Below are positions 8,113 to 18,946 of a stretch of DNA of 64,000 nucleotides, in pieces. Both the position numbers and the translations under genes were made by a program. A model generated the notes under the pieces. It did not search any database. It saw only the letters and a list, made by a program, of their open reading frames with translations, and was not told the DNA's origin. The stretch is from assembly GCF_026213295.1 (NCBI RefSeq), contig NC_079413.1, positions 15,902,938 through 15,966,937 on the forward strand, read 5' to 3'. Source of the stretch: Gadus chalcogrammus (taxonomy: Eukaryota; Chordata; Actinopteri; Gadiformes; Gadidae). The stretch's first letter is position 1, and the number at the start of each line of letters is the position of its first letter.

Positions 8113-9224
8113 GGATACGCACTGGACACTGGTTCAACGCATTTGCGCTGAGAGAAACCAACCCGTCCAACATGAACGGTTTATAACAGGGTTCCAGATT
8201 GTCACCCTCCATCTCCGGGGCTAGGGACACTGGACCCACCAACGTTCGCACTAACAAAACCTCTTTTGGTCGTTTGTTTGGCTGTAACAGCTTGCGTTTC
8301 AACATAAAACAGTCATTCTTTACGTGACCTGTTTGGTGACAATAGAAACACTCTCGTTCCTCAGTGGAGCGGAGTGGCAATGGACGTGGAGGACTAGACG
8401 GCATTCTAGCCGAGGCAGAAGGAGTAAAAGACCTACTCTCATATCGGGGACTCACAAAAGTTTGTTTGTGCGATAAAACAAACTCATCGGCAAGCACAGC
8501 AGCCTCCGCTAATGTCCCTACCTTTTGCTCATTGAGATACGTCACAATACGATCAGGCAGACTATTCTTAAACTCTTCAATGAGAACCAATTCTGACAGA
8601 GTGTTAACATTTATCGCGTTGCTTGCCTTGCACCATCGATTAAACAAAGTCTCCTTCTCACGGGCGAACTCAACAAAGGTTTTATTAGACATTTTTTTAA
8701 AAGTTCTAAATTTCTGTCTATAGGCCTCAGGCACTAGTTCGTAGTCACGAAGCACAGCTGTCTTAATACTTTCATAACATAAACTCTCTTCTAGAGAAAG
8801 TGCAGCTAAAATTTCCTGGGCCTTACCTGTCAGTTTACACTGAAGCAGTATCGACCAGACCTCTTTTGGCCATTTCAGTGAGGTGGCAACTCGCTCAAAC
8901 GCAGTAAAATAGGCATCTACTTCCGCCTCACGAAATTGAGGTACCAAAACAACATTTCTGCTCACCTCAAAACCTCTCGTAGGCGCGGAGGGATCAGAAT
9001 GTATGGACCTATGACCAGGTGATAGAGCTGAACTCAGAGAAGTAGCTTCCAGTTCTAGGCGCTTAAGCTTCACCTCTTTTTCTGCAGCTATCTCTAATTC
9101 AATTTTGCGGTTGGCGGTGTCCGCCTCCATCTCTAGCTCCATCTTCCGAATAGCCAACTTGTGACTGTATTCGGCGTCTCTATCTTTTTCCTGAGCCTGT
9201 ATTCGGCGTCTCTATCTTTTTCCC
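8113..9224 (-). pseudogene. SCAN-like gag of the Gmr1-like element
   Basis: The long minus-strand frame starts with a charged Lys/Glu-rich coiled-coil-like segment (KMELEMEADTANRKIELEIA). It then has the SCAN/gag capsid core (VDAYFTAFERVATSLKWP ... FARE ... RWCKA ... EEFKNSLP), and a CCHC zinc knuckle CFYCHQTGHVKNDC. The first part includes an imperfect 34-bp duplication (9172-9222). The frame runs into the MITE at 8109. Usual gag N-terminal residues and the 5' LTR are missing because homology stops near 9224. The protein would have formed the capsid-like particle. Confidence 0.75.
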
Positions 9225-9835
9225 TATGCTATCAATAATTATATGCAAATAAATGGTTGCATATCGATCAGCAACGAGGTTGGAGTAGCCTACCCACATA
9301 AATATTTGTAATAGGCCTACACCAACATTGTTAACTGTTGTACATAGCTAAACAAGCAAATGAAAAATTAAATACTAACACAACTGAAATGTTTATTATG
9401 CTATTAACAATATTATAAAAATGATACCGTAATGCACCCGATCTTTGTCTTTGGATCTTTTGAATAAATGGATCAATAAATGGTGAATCGCAATGATGGC
9501 AAGCAGAGGAACGTGAGAGTCATTGAGCAGCAGCTGAACCAGTCTAAAAATCGGTTTATCACTAAAACACTTTTAGTGATAAAAAGTCACCACAGTGCCT
9601 AAAAAAACATCAACGTCATTCAAGTAAAAGGAAAAACCTCGGACACGAGAAGTTATCGGCGCCGTGCACTAGGCCCTCTCGAATGCCGGGCCGAAACAAC
9701 ATTTGTTTCACTACGACTCATTTCAGCTTTTTTTATCAAAAAAAAATATTTTTTTAGTACATGGTATAAAGATAATTATAAGCCTTTGATTGACATCCAG
9801 TCATTTTTTGCGGAGACACAATCCTGCTCCCTATT
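9225..9835. other. AT-rich spacer, no gene seen
   Basis: I see no coding frame, RNA gene or terminal repeats here. A small inverted repeat (cactaaaacacttttagtg, near 9560-9580) is the only local structure. Confidence 0.6.
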
Positions 9836-10155
9836 CAGTCCCTCCAGAAAAATGCGGCGTTTTTTTGTGATTTATGCGGCCAAAAATCCTTGATTATGCG
9901 GCACGTTTTCTTAAAAAATGCGATGAATGTGATGATTGTGGGAACTCGTGAAAAAATGCGGGAACGGGTGAAAATTGGGGTTTGAAAAAGTGATTCCCCC
10001 AACACCCTGTTCTCACTAGGCTATTACCCTAATTTAAAGAGTCATTTCTTATTACTTTCTATGAAAAACAAGCATACTACATCACAGAAAGTGCTCTGAA
10101 TATTTACAATTTACAATTTGACCTGTAAATTGTACAATTTGACCTGTCGCCTTAC

Positions 10156-10853
10156 CAGTGTTGTTTTCGTCAGGCAAGACGAAAACGAAAATGACGTCGT
10201 CAGACCCCTTTTTTCCATGACGAAAATGAGACTAAGACGAACGTCACCAAAGCCATATAAAGACTAAAATGTGACGAAAAATTTAGACATTTTCGTCAGA
10301 CGAGAACTAGACGAGCCTAAATTGTTAGTGAGAGCATGTGAGCGGAGCGGAGCGTGGAGCGGGTGGTGGAGCGGAGCGGAAGAAATAGGTTGGAGCGGGT
10401 TGGAGCGCAGAGCGGTTTTAAATTCAAAGGCCGGAGCGGGGATTTCACTCCGCTCCAGTCCGCTCCGATTTTAACTGCTTCTAGCGGCTTACATGTAGGT
10501 GGTTCACGTAGAATAGAATGGGTTTCAATGGGAGCATCCAAGCAACCTGATTGGATAAAACGCGTCACGTGAGACCCTTCCACCCCCCCCCCCGCAACAC
10601 TGGCTCGTGTGCTCGCGCGCAGCTGCGCCTGCACGCACACGGCACACACACACTCATACACTAGAGAGAGGCTGGTGGACGAGTTTTCGTCGGACTAAAA
10701 CTAGACTAAAACCTTTTGAGTTTTCGTCAGACTAAAACTAGACTAAAACTTTCAAAGATAGAAATGACTAAAATGGGACTAAAACTAAGAAGCATTTCGT
10801 CAAAAAGACTAAGACTAAAACTAAATCTAAAATGCCTGCCAAAAACAACACTG
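10156..10853. mobile_element. Non-autonomous hAT element
   Basis: The 698-bp element has ends CAGTGTTGTTTT / AAAACAACACTG-like and an exact 8-bp target duplication CGCCTTAC (10148-10155 and 10854-10861). Subterminal regions carry many copies of gactaaaac and ttttcgtc motifs in inverted orientation. There is no transposase. The middle (about 10338-10475) is a GC-rich inverted repeat of gagcgg/ccgctc that may be yet another insertion. Confidence 0.85.
10338..10475. repeat. GC-rich inverted repeat (gagcgg/ccgctcc)
   Basis: Left arm gagcggagcggagc..., right arm ...ctccgctccagtccgctccg. It probably folds as a hairpin, and may be a nested MITE for which I could not confirm target duplications. Confidence 0.5.
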
Positions 10854-10899
10854 CGCCTTACATGGTTGTCTCTGCCGTCTGTGTGTCAATGTGTGTATT

Positions 10900-10955
10900 A
10901 AACGATGTAAGTCGCTTTGGATAAAAGCATCTGCTAAATGCCCAAATTGTAAATT
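10900..10955 (+). repeat. Conserved fish retroposon tail
   Basis: It contains gtaagtcgctttggataaaa followed by gcatctgctaaatg, a sequence block found at the 3' end of many teleost SINE/LINE copies. Only the tail is recognisable. Confidence 0.55.
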
Positions 10956-11233
10956 GGAATATTTAAGTTCTAGTCTTGTTTTATTTGAGACCTTAAAACA
11001 TGGCTGAAACTTACAAAACATTGAGTACAACTTCTGTAGCTTTCCAAAAAGAATCTACTAAAACTTCTGTAAAAAATGAATAAATAAATGTTCCTTTTTT
11101 ACAGAGGAAGCTTTTCGGAAGAGTAACAAAAAAGTGCAATCTTACAACTGTAGAGTTGAATCAACTAATTGAATGAAACTACAACAGTCCACTGTGAAAA
11201 TGAAAACTAACTACAGCCTCTAACACTAGCCAA

Positions 11234-11482
11234 TCATTCCTCATCCTCATCCTCCATCCCCTCTCCCTCAACGTCCATTTCTTTAACCATCCTTGCATAT
11301 TTGGCTGCGGCAAAGTAGTTTTCCAGCATCGACTTCCGCCTGTGGGCCAACACGCAGTTGCACGGAGTGCAAAATAATTTGCCCCCACTGTCGTGTAACA
11401 ATCCGGGAAACTGCTCTGCACGGCCTTTTGCACTTATCTTTGTTGGCAAATGAGACCGCTTAATCTTGCCTTCGTCGCGGGG
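11234..11482 (-). pseudogene. CGGBP1-like zinc-finger exon of a hAT element
   Basis: The minus strand encodes KIKRSHLPTKISAKGRAEQF, then GGKLFCTPCNCVLAHRRKS, MLENYFAAAKYARMVKEM and an acidic tail ending in EDEDEE. The pattern G-G-K-L-F-C-x2-C-N...H-x3-K-S...H/Y is that of CGGBP1, a host DNA-binding protein derived from a hAT transposase N-terminus. Here the second zinc histidine position is not obvious (K-Y-A-R instead of K-x-H). The frame is about 80 codons, the length of a first exon. It sits just inside the right end of the 9836-11695 element in the orientation expected for a transposase N-terminal exon. No catalytic exon follows. Confidence 0.6.
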
Positions 11483-11695
11483 TTTGCGATGACGTTCACG
11501 TCGCGTAATTACATCACTTCATAACGTTCCCATGGCAACAGGGGGAAATGTCTGCTTTTTTCGCGGAAATTGGCAGTTTATGCTGTGAAAATGCGGCATA
11601 TTTGAAAAAATGCGGCCCCCGCATGAATATGCAGACTTAGGCTGATTATGCGTTGAATTATGCGATCGCATAATCGCGTTTTTCTGGAGGGGCTG

Positions 11696-11936
11696 CCTAA
11701 TGGAGTGAACGAGGATATCTGCTTCTGGGCCCCTTGAATTGAGGGACCCGTCCACAGCCCGCTAAAACGACTGAAATACCAAGCTTGGCCGCTGAGCACT
11801 GGTGGAAGTATGCACTGTTCCTGGGGGGTATGTCCCCAGTCCTCCCAGAGCCTCCCTTTGGTGCTTGTGGGTACATCTTCTTTGGAGAAGAAACTTTATT
11901 CAAACCAGACTCCTTTATATCTCCACTCCTAAAGAC
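11696..11936. other. Spacer without recognisable gene
   Basis: No coding pattern beyond short frames; it runs into a CA microsatellite. Confidence 0.5.
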
Positions 11937-11965
11937 ACTCACACACAGACGCAAGCATACACACA

Positions 11966-12040
<75 letters not shown>
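11937..12040 (+). repeat. (CA)n microsatellite
   Basis: Near-pure CA dinucleotide run of about 100 bp, with tgctatttttc on its right. Confidence 0.95.
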
Positions 12041-12041
<1 letters not shown>

Positions 12042-12935
12042 GCTATTTTTCAAGGTTATTGAACATAGGAGTAGGCTGAATCCTGAGCTGAAAACAAGAA
12101 ACTATCGAGAGAATAGGACATGAAAGATCTGAGCCCTCCTGGATGACAGGAGTCTCATGAAGACATTCAGAGGTCTCTGTGAGCCTCATCCTCATGATGT
12201 CTCTGATGTCCTTCAAGGCTGGGATGGTATTGGATATTAGCAGTGGTTGAGTTGTAAAAAAACGTAACTTTTAGGGTCAGATCATTTGTGCTGATGACAG
12301 CGCATATGGTGGGAGACCAACGGTTTGATAATTATTATTGTTATTATTATTATATATATAATATATTATATATAATACATTTTGGGATAAAATAAGAGCG
12401 ATGACTACTGTCATCGCTCTTATTTCATCCCAAAAATGCAGCTGATCCGACGCATCACACGATTCGGAGGCATGCATCACATTTAAGGATTCTAAAAACT
12501 GATTCTTATTATTTATTTATTTTTAAAATGCGGTCGTCAGAGAAGGGTAAATCAGAATTCTGTCTTTAAAGTAAAATTGAGATTAAAGTCAGAATTCTGA
12601 CTTTTTTTTTTCTATAGTCTACATCTATAGCCTATATAGTCCATAGCCTCTATAGCAACCCGGTATCACACGATTTCGTGCTCATGCGCACAAACGTTAA
12701 TCTATTGAATCGTGTTCCAGAGCACGATAGTCCAACTTTTTTCGTGCTACACTGAACGAAATGTAAACCAATGCATTCTGAATGGGAGTGTTCTCAGACA
12801 ATTAACGTGCTCCACAAAACGCTACGAGAGAGAAAGAGAGTGAGGGAGGGACAGAGAGAGAGAGCGAAAGAGAGGCTTCAGAAAGGGTTTGCGCAGATAG
12901 TTCAGTGCACCCTAGTTATGTTTATGCCATAACCA
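12041..12935. other. Intergenic spacer with AT repeats
   Basis: No gene seen. It contains an ATT/TA tract (12328-12380), a perfect-looking hairpin (12380-12435), and a gagagag stretch (12825-12875). Confidence 0.6.
12380..12435. repeat. 26-bp inverted repeat hairpin
   Basis: Arms 12380-12405 and 12410-12435 pair over 26 bp with one mismatch (core GGGAT.AAATAAGAGCGATG), with loop TACT. It directly follows a TA-rich tract. It may be a tiny foldback MITE; no target duplication is evident. Confidence 0.75.
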
Positions 12936-13386
12936 TGTTACGTATTTTAAAGAATCTAAGCTACCCACACATAGACCCAATGATGCAGGACCAAACATAT
13001 TAGCCGTAAATACCATACACAGGGGAAACGGGACCTTACTGAAGGCTGCAATAACAGCTCCATCCACAGAGGGCAGCACCAGACAGGTAAGGAGGCCGAG
13101 GGTAATAGTCACCCCGGCTCCTCCCACTACTTCCGGGCTTGTGGATCCATACCATAACAGACGGTTGGAGCCAGAGCAAGCCAGAACTCTCTCAGCAGCG
13201 ATAGGACATACGTGGGTTTATGTCTTGGATCAGCTAGGAGAACACTCTTGCACGTGCTAAGGCACATCTTCAATCTCTCTTTACTTCAGAGCATCAGTTT
13301 ACCATACCGAAAATACTTTATACAAATAAAGTCTCTTTAAAGCTATTCCTTTGGATTCGACCCCTCTTTCCTGGAAGAACATTGCA
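12936..13386 (+). repeat. 5' LTR of the endogenous retrovirus
   Basis: 451 bp. Near the end lies tacaaataaagtctcttt (polyadenylation signal aataaa at 13323-13328, in the R region), followed by a U5-like stretch ending attgca. It matches the 3' LTR closely except in a variable block (about 13020-13160). Confidence 0.9.
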
Positions 13387-13388
13387 AT

Positions 13389-13406
13389 TGGTGATCGCCC
13401 GACGTT
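13389..13406 (+). promoter_or_regulatory. Primer-binding site candidate
   Basis: TGGTGATCGCCCGACGTT begins two bases after the LTR end, as a tRNA primer site should. It resembles a tRNA-Trp-type site (TGGTGA...CCCGACGT) with a 2-nt insertion. That assignment is from memory and is unverified. Confidence 0.5.
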
Positions 13407-13796
13407 CTTGGAAAGATCCGGACCGAGACTATCGACCGCGAGGCCGTTCGGAAAGCAGTACAAGCTACTTACAGGCGCCACAACAAAGGTAAACAGAACC
13501 TGTTGTCAATGACTAAACTCTGTATAGTTAGATTAGTAACATTAGGTGAATAGCTTGTACTGCGTCCGTCAGGCTGCGGGGACGTGTAATCTCGGACTGG
13601 TTTAAATTCATTCAGCCGGTTAGACAAACGGCCTAGAATAAGCTAACAGATTGAAATTAAATAACGAGCTCACGAAGTATAAGGGCTAGGAGTGTGTTTT
13701 ATATGGGTTTGTAGATAGACTGTATCCAATCCTGATTAGATCTAAATGTTTGTACCAACGTGGGAGACGTATTACCTGTGGTTAAGTGTTATTTAT

Positions 13797-14100
13797 TTGG
13801 TGATAAGCTTCGAGTTCAGCCAGGCCACCATAAGGTATATTTATTACCGACCATAAACTTCTAAACTCTTACGGCGGAGCGAGGAAAGGTCAGGTTTTTA
13901 ACGTTAATCTAGCTTAGTTGCATATTAAACTGGAAGCTTGGCCGTCGTTAGCCAAGGAGTTCAAATCGAATTGATTCCTCACAGCCCGGTTCATGTAACA
14001 TCTAATGTGCAATTTTGGTTAGTATAGAACGCAGCCGTAGAGGTAGACTTACGCAGTAATAACCCATCTGCTATCAAGTGCCTCGCTAACCCGCCGTGGG
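13797..14100 (+). repeat. Leader segment A, duplicated at 18415-18660
   Basis: The block starting gataagcttcgagttcagcc and including gaggaaaggtcaggttttta and ttagtatagaacgcagccgt recurs at 18415-18660 at high similarity. It lies downstream of the primer site, so it was probably untranslated leader. Confidence 0.8.
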
Positions 14101-14342
14101 GACAAACTTGCAGGAATCTCATACTTCTTATAGAGATCCAATACAGTGCGACCTACCTAGGTCAAAACTAGTTTGTTTCTACAGCATTTTGGATGTACCA
14201 CGTGGTGTACGATTTAAAGGGACAACGCGTCTTGGAAACGTGCGTTTCCTTTGTTCATACCTTCACGGTCGTTATAGTCGGACCCCTTTTCTGAAACAAA
14301 CGCCATTGCTTGAGAGCAACAGGGGGCCTCAACTTAAGTGTT

Positions 14343-14443
<101 letters not shown>

Positions 14444-14576
14444 TCCCTCTCTCTCTAGAGATATGTTCTCTCTATCTCTCTCCAAGCACACACTTATTGA
14501 AGGCAACAAGTGTCATTTTTGACCTGGGTGTTTTGATAAGGCAATGGTAGCCTGCACAAAGGGACCCCCGGTGTGC

Positions 14577-14660
<84 letters not shown>
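14577..14660 (+). repeat. (TCTG)n microsatellite
   Basis: About 20 copies of TCTG, preceded by gcctgcacaaagggaccccc. The same pairing of flank and shorter repeat occurs at 18187-18260. Confidence 0.95.
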
Positions 14661-14661
<1 letters not shown>

Positions 14662-15777
14662 AGAAATATGTTCTCTCTCCATAAAATATTCCCTTAAAAA
14701 TCCATCTGTTTCAAATGATAACAATGTTTTGGCAGTTACTTATTCAGCAAATGTGTATAATTGTCACATTTCACTAGTCAATAGCTGGAAGTATTATATT
14801 GTATATTTCATTCCAATATTTGAGGTATTTAGTTTGATTTTGATTTAAATATCAATATCTAGTTCATAACTACAGTTTCCGCACGCTCATTAAGTGCCCT
14901 CATCCTCATCCTCTACGAATCAATAAATCCATAGCAATAAGTTGAAAACCATCGGTAAAGCAATAGTTTCTGACGCATAATATTTTGGCTATAATTTTAT
15001 AACTAATAGAATTCAACATCTATGGGAGAACAATATTTATGCATACATGTGATAAATCTGTAAATCCACTTTGTTTGTACAGACATATTGCTTTTGGGCA
15101 ACCAGGAAGGTTGTTCCACAGTTTCAATATGGAATATTGAAAAGTAATTAACGTTGTACAATCTTGTAACTCCCAATTCCTCGCTCTTTCTCTCTGTCTG
15201 CCTGCCTGTCTAAAGATAGGCCCTCCCTCACCCCTTAAATTCCTTCCCCATCCTTTACTCCCTATCTCCCACCCCCCCTCATAAAGACCCCCCCTCATAA
15301 AGACCCCCCCCCCCCTCTTCCCCAGAGAATAGAATGAACCCCCACCCTTCCCACATCACCTCTCTCTATCTCTCTCTCTGTCGCTATTTTTAACAATGAT
15401 AACTTCTATTTGTAGTTCCCCTTATCATCCAAGGATCTCATAGGGCTATCTGTGTACATATAAATGTACACAAAGCGCAGAAACAGAGTCTATTAAGACA
15501 CAAATTGCGGTTAAGTGGTAGCCTTATGCCATAAGGTACCACCGTTTTCAGCCGGACAGATAGAACTCAGAGAAGTTTCTGTAGTCGGCTGATACGTATG
15601 TAGTATGCACCGCAGCCATATTTGTAGTTCTTGGTAGTGCCCCCTACTCGTTAACACGAGTTTATTCCCAATTACATCTCAACATCTCCAAATGTACCAC
15701 AAATATATAACTATTATAAGTCCCAACTAGACGACCCCCAGCTTTCCAAGTAGCCGATCTCTTGCATTTGTACTAAA
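14661..15777. other. ERV interior without recognisable gene
   Basis: AT-rich sequence with C-rich and TC-rich patches (15180-15380). No gag or pol motifs in any frame. Confidence 0.6.
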
Positions 15778-16090
15778 TTTGTTCTCTTTTCTCGTCAGGC
15801 CTTGGCAACCCGAGCAGTAATGGATGCCCGACATTCATCATTTTTAATCGTTAACATTACTACAAATATTCTCTTTTCTAATCAGGGAGTGGCAACACAA
15901 CGATCAGTTGCCCACAATCATCATTTTACTTCTGTGCATAAAATATTAATTCTCTTTTCTCTTTAGGAGGTGGCAACACAAGCATTATAGTTGCCAAACA
16001 CTCATCTTTTTACTTCTCTGCATTGATCTTAATTCTTTCTCTCTCCAGGCAATGGCAGTATAAGAACGAATGCCAAACACTGACAGTAAT
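15778..16090 (+). repeat. Four tandem repeats resembling 3' splice sites
   Basis: Four imperfect units of about 80 bp each contain a pyrimidine run and YAG followed by GG/GC and a tggcaa-type motif: ttctcttttctcgtcagg (about 15781), ttctcttttctaatcagg, ttctcttttctctttagg and ttctttctctctccaggc. Each would score as a mammalian/fish-type splice acceptor by eye. They lie upstream of env in the endogenous retrovirus. Whether they are used is unknown. Confidence 0.65.
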
Positions 16091-18164
16091 TATTTTTTTC
16101 AGGTTACTGAGCCCTTCTGTCTATTCAACATGCGTTTTGTGTAGCAAGACAGGTAGAGAACCAGGCTGGTTCAAATAGACACGGGATTCAACTGCTAGAA
16201 TAATATGTCGAATTAATAAATGGTGCACATGGTTTTAAACGGTGCCCAAGGAGGGAGCTAGCTCAACTTCGGTAGACACAATTACAATACGTTTTTTGCG
16301 AATATTAAATCTACATGGGTTAAATTCTGCTATAATCAGCTACTACATACGAACAAACACTGCGTGAAATGTTCAAAGGTCAACTATTACCTCCATTGGA
16401 GCGATTGCAATAGATATAATATCGTACCACAATATGCATGCATTATCTTGTATTCAACAATTAGGAAAGCCGGATTCCAGAACCGAAAGAAGTCCTACAA
16501 AAGGGCACCGACCCAGGGGTCTTGCATCAACCAGATCCCTGTACGGCAGTTACACAGTGATCTTAAAATAGCTAGACTCCACATCATGAACGGTTAGCCT
16601 TTAAAGTTGTCCATAGCGTGCATACCGCTCGTCCACAGAAGTCCGGGGTTATCCAGGCCTGGGGATTCTTATTAGAAGAGTTCTGGGATAACCTCCAATA
16701 GAGGAGTCCCCCCCAATAGAGGATCCTGAGGATAAGCGGTAGAAATGCATAGTTCAACAGACCTGACGAGGTCCAAAAATACCAAAATAAGAAAGAATAC
16801 AATATATATTTCATTGCAAACTATGAAAATAATAAAAGTCTTCACGTAATCTATGGTTAATAATTGGCAATATTTACAATTAAATTACATAAGTAATAAA
16901 AAGTAATCCATAATTCATCATAATTTTGATTAAACAATATACGTGCTATGTTTTTCCTTTACACGCCAAGACAGTGGATACTCGATTATTACAATATATC
17001 ACAACCAGTTTAATGGTCAACCAAAACGCACAGCCGTACGTAACCCCGACTGTCCCCAACTGACAACGTTACGGTAACAACAGAAGTATGATGCCTAATA
17101 TTGAAATGGACATTTTTAATATTAAGATATTTTGATAATGTTACATTTAAGTTTTGTATGTTTGTATTTTCCCATGTGGTCTTGTCACCCTGTTATTCTG
17201 CAGGGTCGTTCAAAATCCTTTGAGGTAAGTGGAAATCAGCTCTCACTCTGTTCCTATGTTGTCCAGTGTTGGTTTGGGCCCGTTATCCATGATCCCCAAT
17301 GAAGCGCAGAGACGCAAGTGATAAGGAACGGCCAACCCCATATTTATGACATCTTAAGGAATGATGACTTAGATGACCATATGGTTAACAAAGGCTTTTG
17401 GTTTGTTGTGAGGCAGCTGTCCTCAGCAACACTTCTGAATGTGTAAGAACTCCTGGCCACTCAGCGGACCTTTCTGCGGACCCTTTAGAAAATGAAGAGC
17501 TCCGCAGGAAGAAATCCCATCTGAAGTCTCAAATTGTTGAATAATATGCTTATTTTTAGGTCTGTTGATGCATGTTATGATTATTCTTCGTTCGTGCTTT
17601 TCTTAAGAATGTGTATATAGAGATAAAAATAAAATGAAAATAAAAATCAGTAAAAATATAAAATGAAAACAAATGGTGGATTCATATACCATGTGTGAAT
17701 GTCCTCTTGTGTGTGTCAGAGCCACCAAAATAATGGAGGTTACTCGACTGTTACATACACGAGGGGATATTGAAAACATATCACATATAAAACTAAGATA
17801 ATTAGAAAATGGTTCATTATAATTAACTTGTAATAACATTTGCTTCACCCAATAACTTCTGAATTTTCCTTTTAGGTTCAGTTTTTGTTTTGTTTTAGAA
17901 TATCACCCTATATTTAATGCCCAGATGTGCATAATTCGGATGACTCTTATTCTACCTAGTTTAGATCGATTTGATGTTGACCAACAAAAAACTAGATAAT
18001 TATAATAATAAATACTGTTCATGTAATGGTATAGTTAGGTACCCCCTGACCCCCTACACACGTGAAGTCCCCACCGCCCCCCCTCCAGGCCCCCTACACA
18101 CGAGTACCCCTTCCCCCCTCTCCCCCCCTCTCCCCATCCCTTTGTTTACCTGGGCGCTCCTGGC
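16091..18164. other. ERV interior without recognisable gene
   Basis: No conserved protein motifs. A 21-nt block flanked by ttctgcag and gtaagt (about 17204-17224) looks like a mini-exon but is too short to support. A C-rich patch lies at 18060-18140. Confidence 0.5.
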
Positions 18165-18186
18165 TGTTTGATAGGACAATGATAGC

Positions 18187-18260
18187 CTGCACAAAGGAAC
18201 CCCCGGTGTGTTATGTCTGTCTGTCTCTTTCTGTCTCTGTCTCTGTGTCTGTCTGTACCA
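18187..18260 (+). repeat. Second copy of the gcctgcacaaagg / TCTG module
   Basis: It repeats the sequence at 14550-14660 (gcctgcacaaagg.accccc followed by ctgtctgtctgtct), here with a shorter simple repeat. In this copy the module precedes the leader duplicate; in the first copy it follows it. Confidence 0.75.
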
Positions 18261-18284
18261 CGTGGTAGGTGTTTTTTGTGTTAT

Positions 18285-18455
18285 ATGATGAATGTCTCGA
18301 AGTTAAGCCGAGACCATCATAAGGTAATTGGTGAATGTCTCGAAGTTAAGCCGAGACCATCATAAGGTAAATGTTGATAAGCTTCGAGTTCAGCCGGGCC
18401 AACATAGGGTAAGTGGTGATAAGCTCCGAAGTTCAGCCGGGCCACCATAAGGTAT
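18285..18455 (+). repeat. About 50-bp tandem repeat
   Basis: Four imperfect units of cgaagttaagccgagaccat followed by cataaggta. The last unit is the start of the second leader segment, suggesting that leader sequence was expanded in tandem. Confidence 0.75.
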
Positions 18456-18660
18456 ATTTATCACCGACCATAAACTTCCAAACTCTTTACGGTGGGGGGA
18501 GGAAAGGTCAGGTTTTTAACGTTGATCTAGCTTAGTTGCATATTAAAACGGAGGCTTGGCCAAGGAGTTCAACTTGGATTGATTCCTCCCGGTACAGTTA
18601 AGTCTAATGTGCAATTTTGATTAGTATAGAACGCAGCCGTAGAGTGTAACCACGTGGTGT
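18415..18660 (+). repeat. Leader segment B (copy of 13797-14100)
   Basis: It shares gataagctccgaagttcagc, ggaaaggtcaggtttttaac and tatagaacgcagccgtagag with segment A. It is followed by ccacgtggtgt, which also occurs at 14197. Confidence 0.8.
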
Positions 18661-18946
18661 TAAAGAGACGGCGCGTCTTCGTGACATGGGTTTCCTTTGT
18701 CCAGACGTCCGCCATCTTGGGTCTTGCAGAGACCAAGAGCAGTGGGGAGCCCAACTACAGTGTTACATTCTCTCTCCCTCTTCCTCTCTCTCGCTCGTGA
18801 AACCCCCCCCACTCCCTTTGTCCCAGTCTTCACAGGTCCAGTCGTCGAATCCCCCCCCTCCCCACCCTTTGTCTCTCTCGCTCAAGTGTGGACAACATCA
18901 AATGCGAACAATACGTAGAATAAATGAAGATTAGGTCATCCAATAT

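Larger units (their letters stand above)
1..9224 (-). mobile_element. Gmr1-like Ty3/Gypsy retrotransposon (host of nested insertions)
   Basis: The minus strand reads, from right to left, gag (about 9224-8113), protease (8112-7423, split), then integrase (1819-1310 and 82-1), which leaves the window. No reverse transcriptase lies between protease and integrase: the peptide after the protease domain runs straight into the integrase zinc-binding region. That order (gag-PR-IN, with RT presumably further left) is the hallmark of Gmr1-like elements. The gag core is SCAN-like, which also fits this group. The left end and both LTRs are outside the window or deleted; homology stops abruptly at about 9224. 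The copy is dead: it carries a hAT element, a second Gypsy element, a Harbinger-like MITE and at least two frameshifts. Confidence 0.8.
9836..11695 (-). mobile_element. hAT-like element with CGGBP1-like exon
   Basis: The ends are inverted: CAGTCCCTCCAGAAAAATGC at 9836 and ...TTTTTCTGGAGGGGCTG ending at 11695. The subterminal regions on both sides are rich in atgcggc/tatgcgg motifs. The flanks (tccctatt and cctaatgg) are not a clean 8-bp duplication, so the superfamily rests on the CAG terminus and the zinc-finger exon. It contains a second hAT element at 10156-10853. Confidence 0.6.

Noticed and set aside
13800..13830. tRNA gene B-box-like gagttcagcc
   Set aside because: No A box at proper spacing and no cloverleaf; it is part of the repeated retroviral leader.
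17200..17230. A 21-nt micro-exon (tctgcag ... gtaagt)
   Set aside because: Too short to support without transcript data; no coding context around it.
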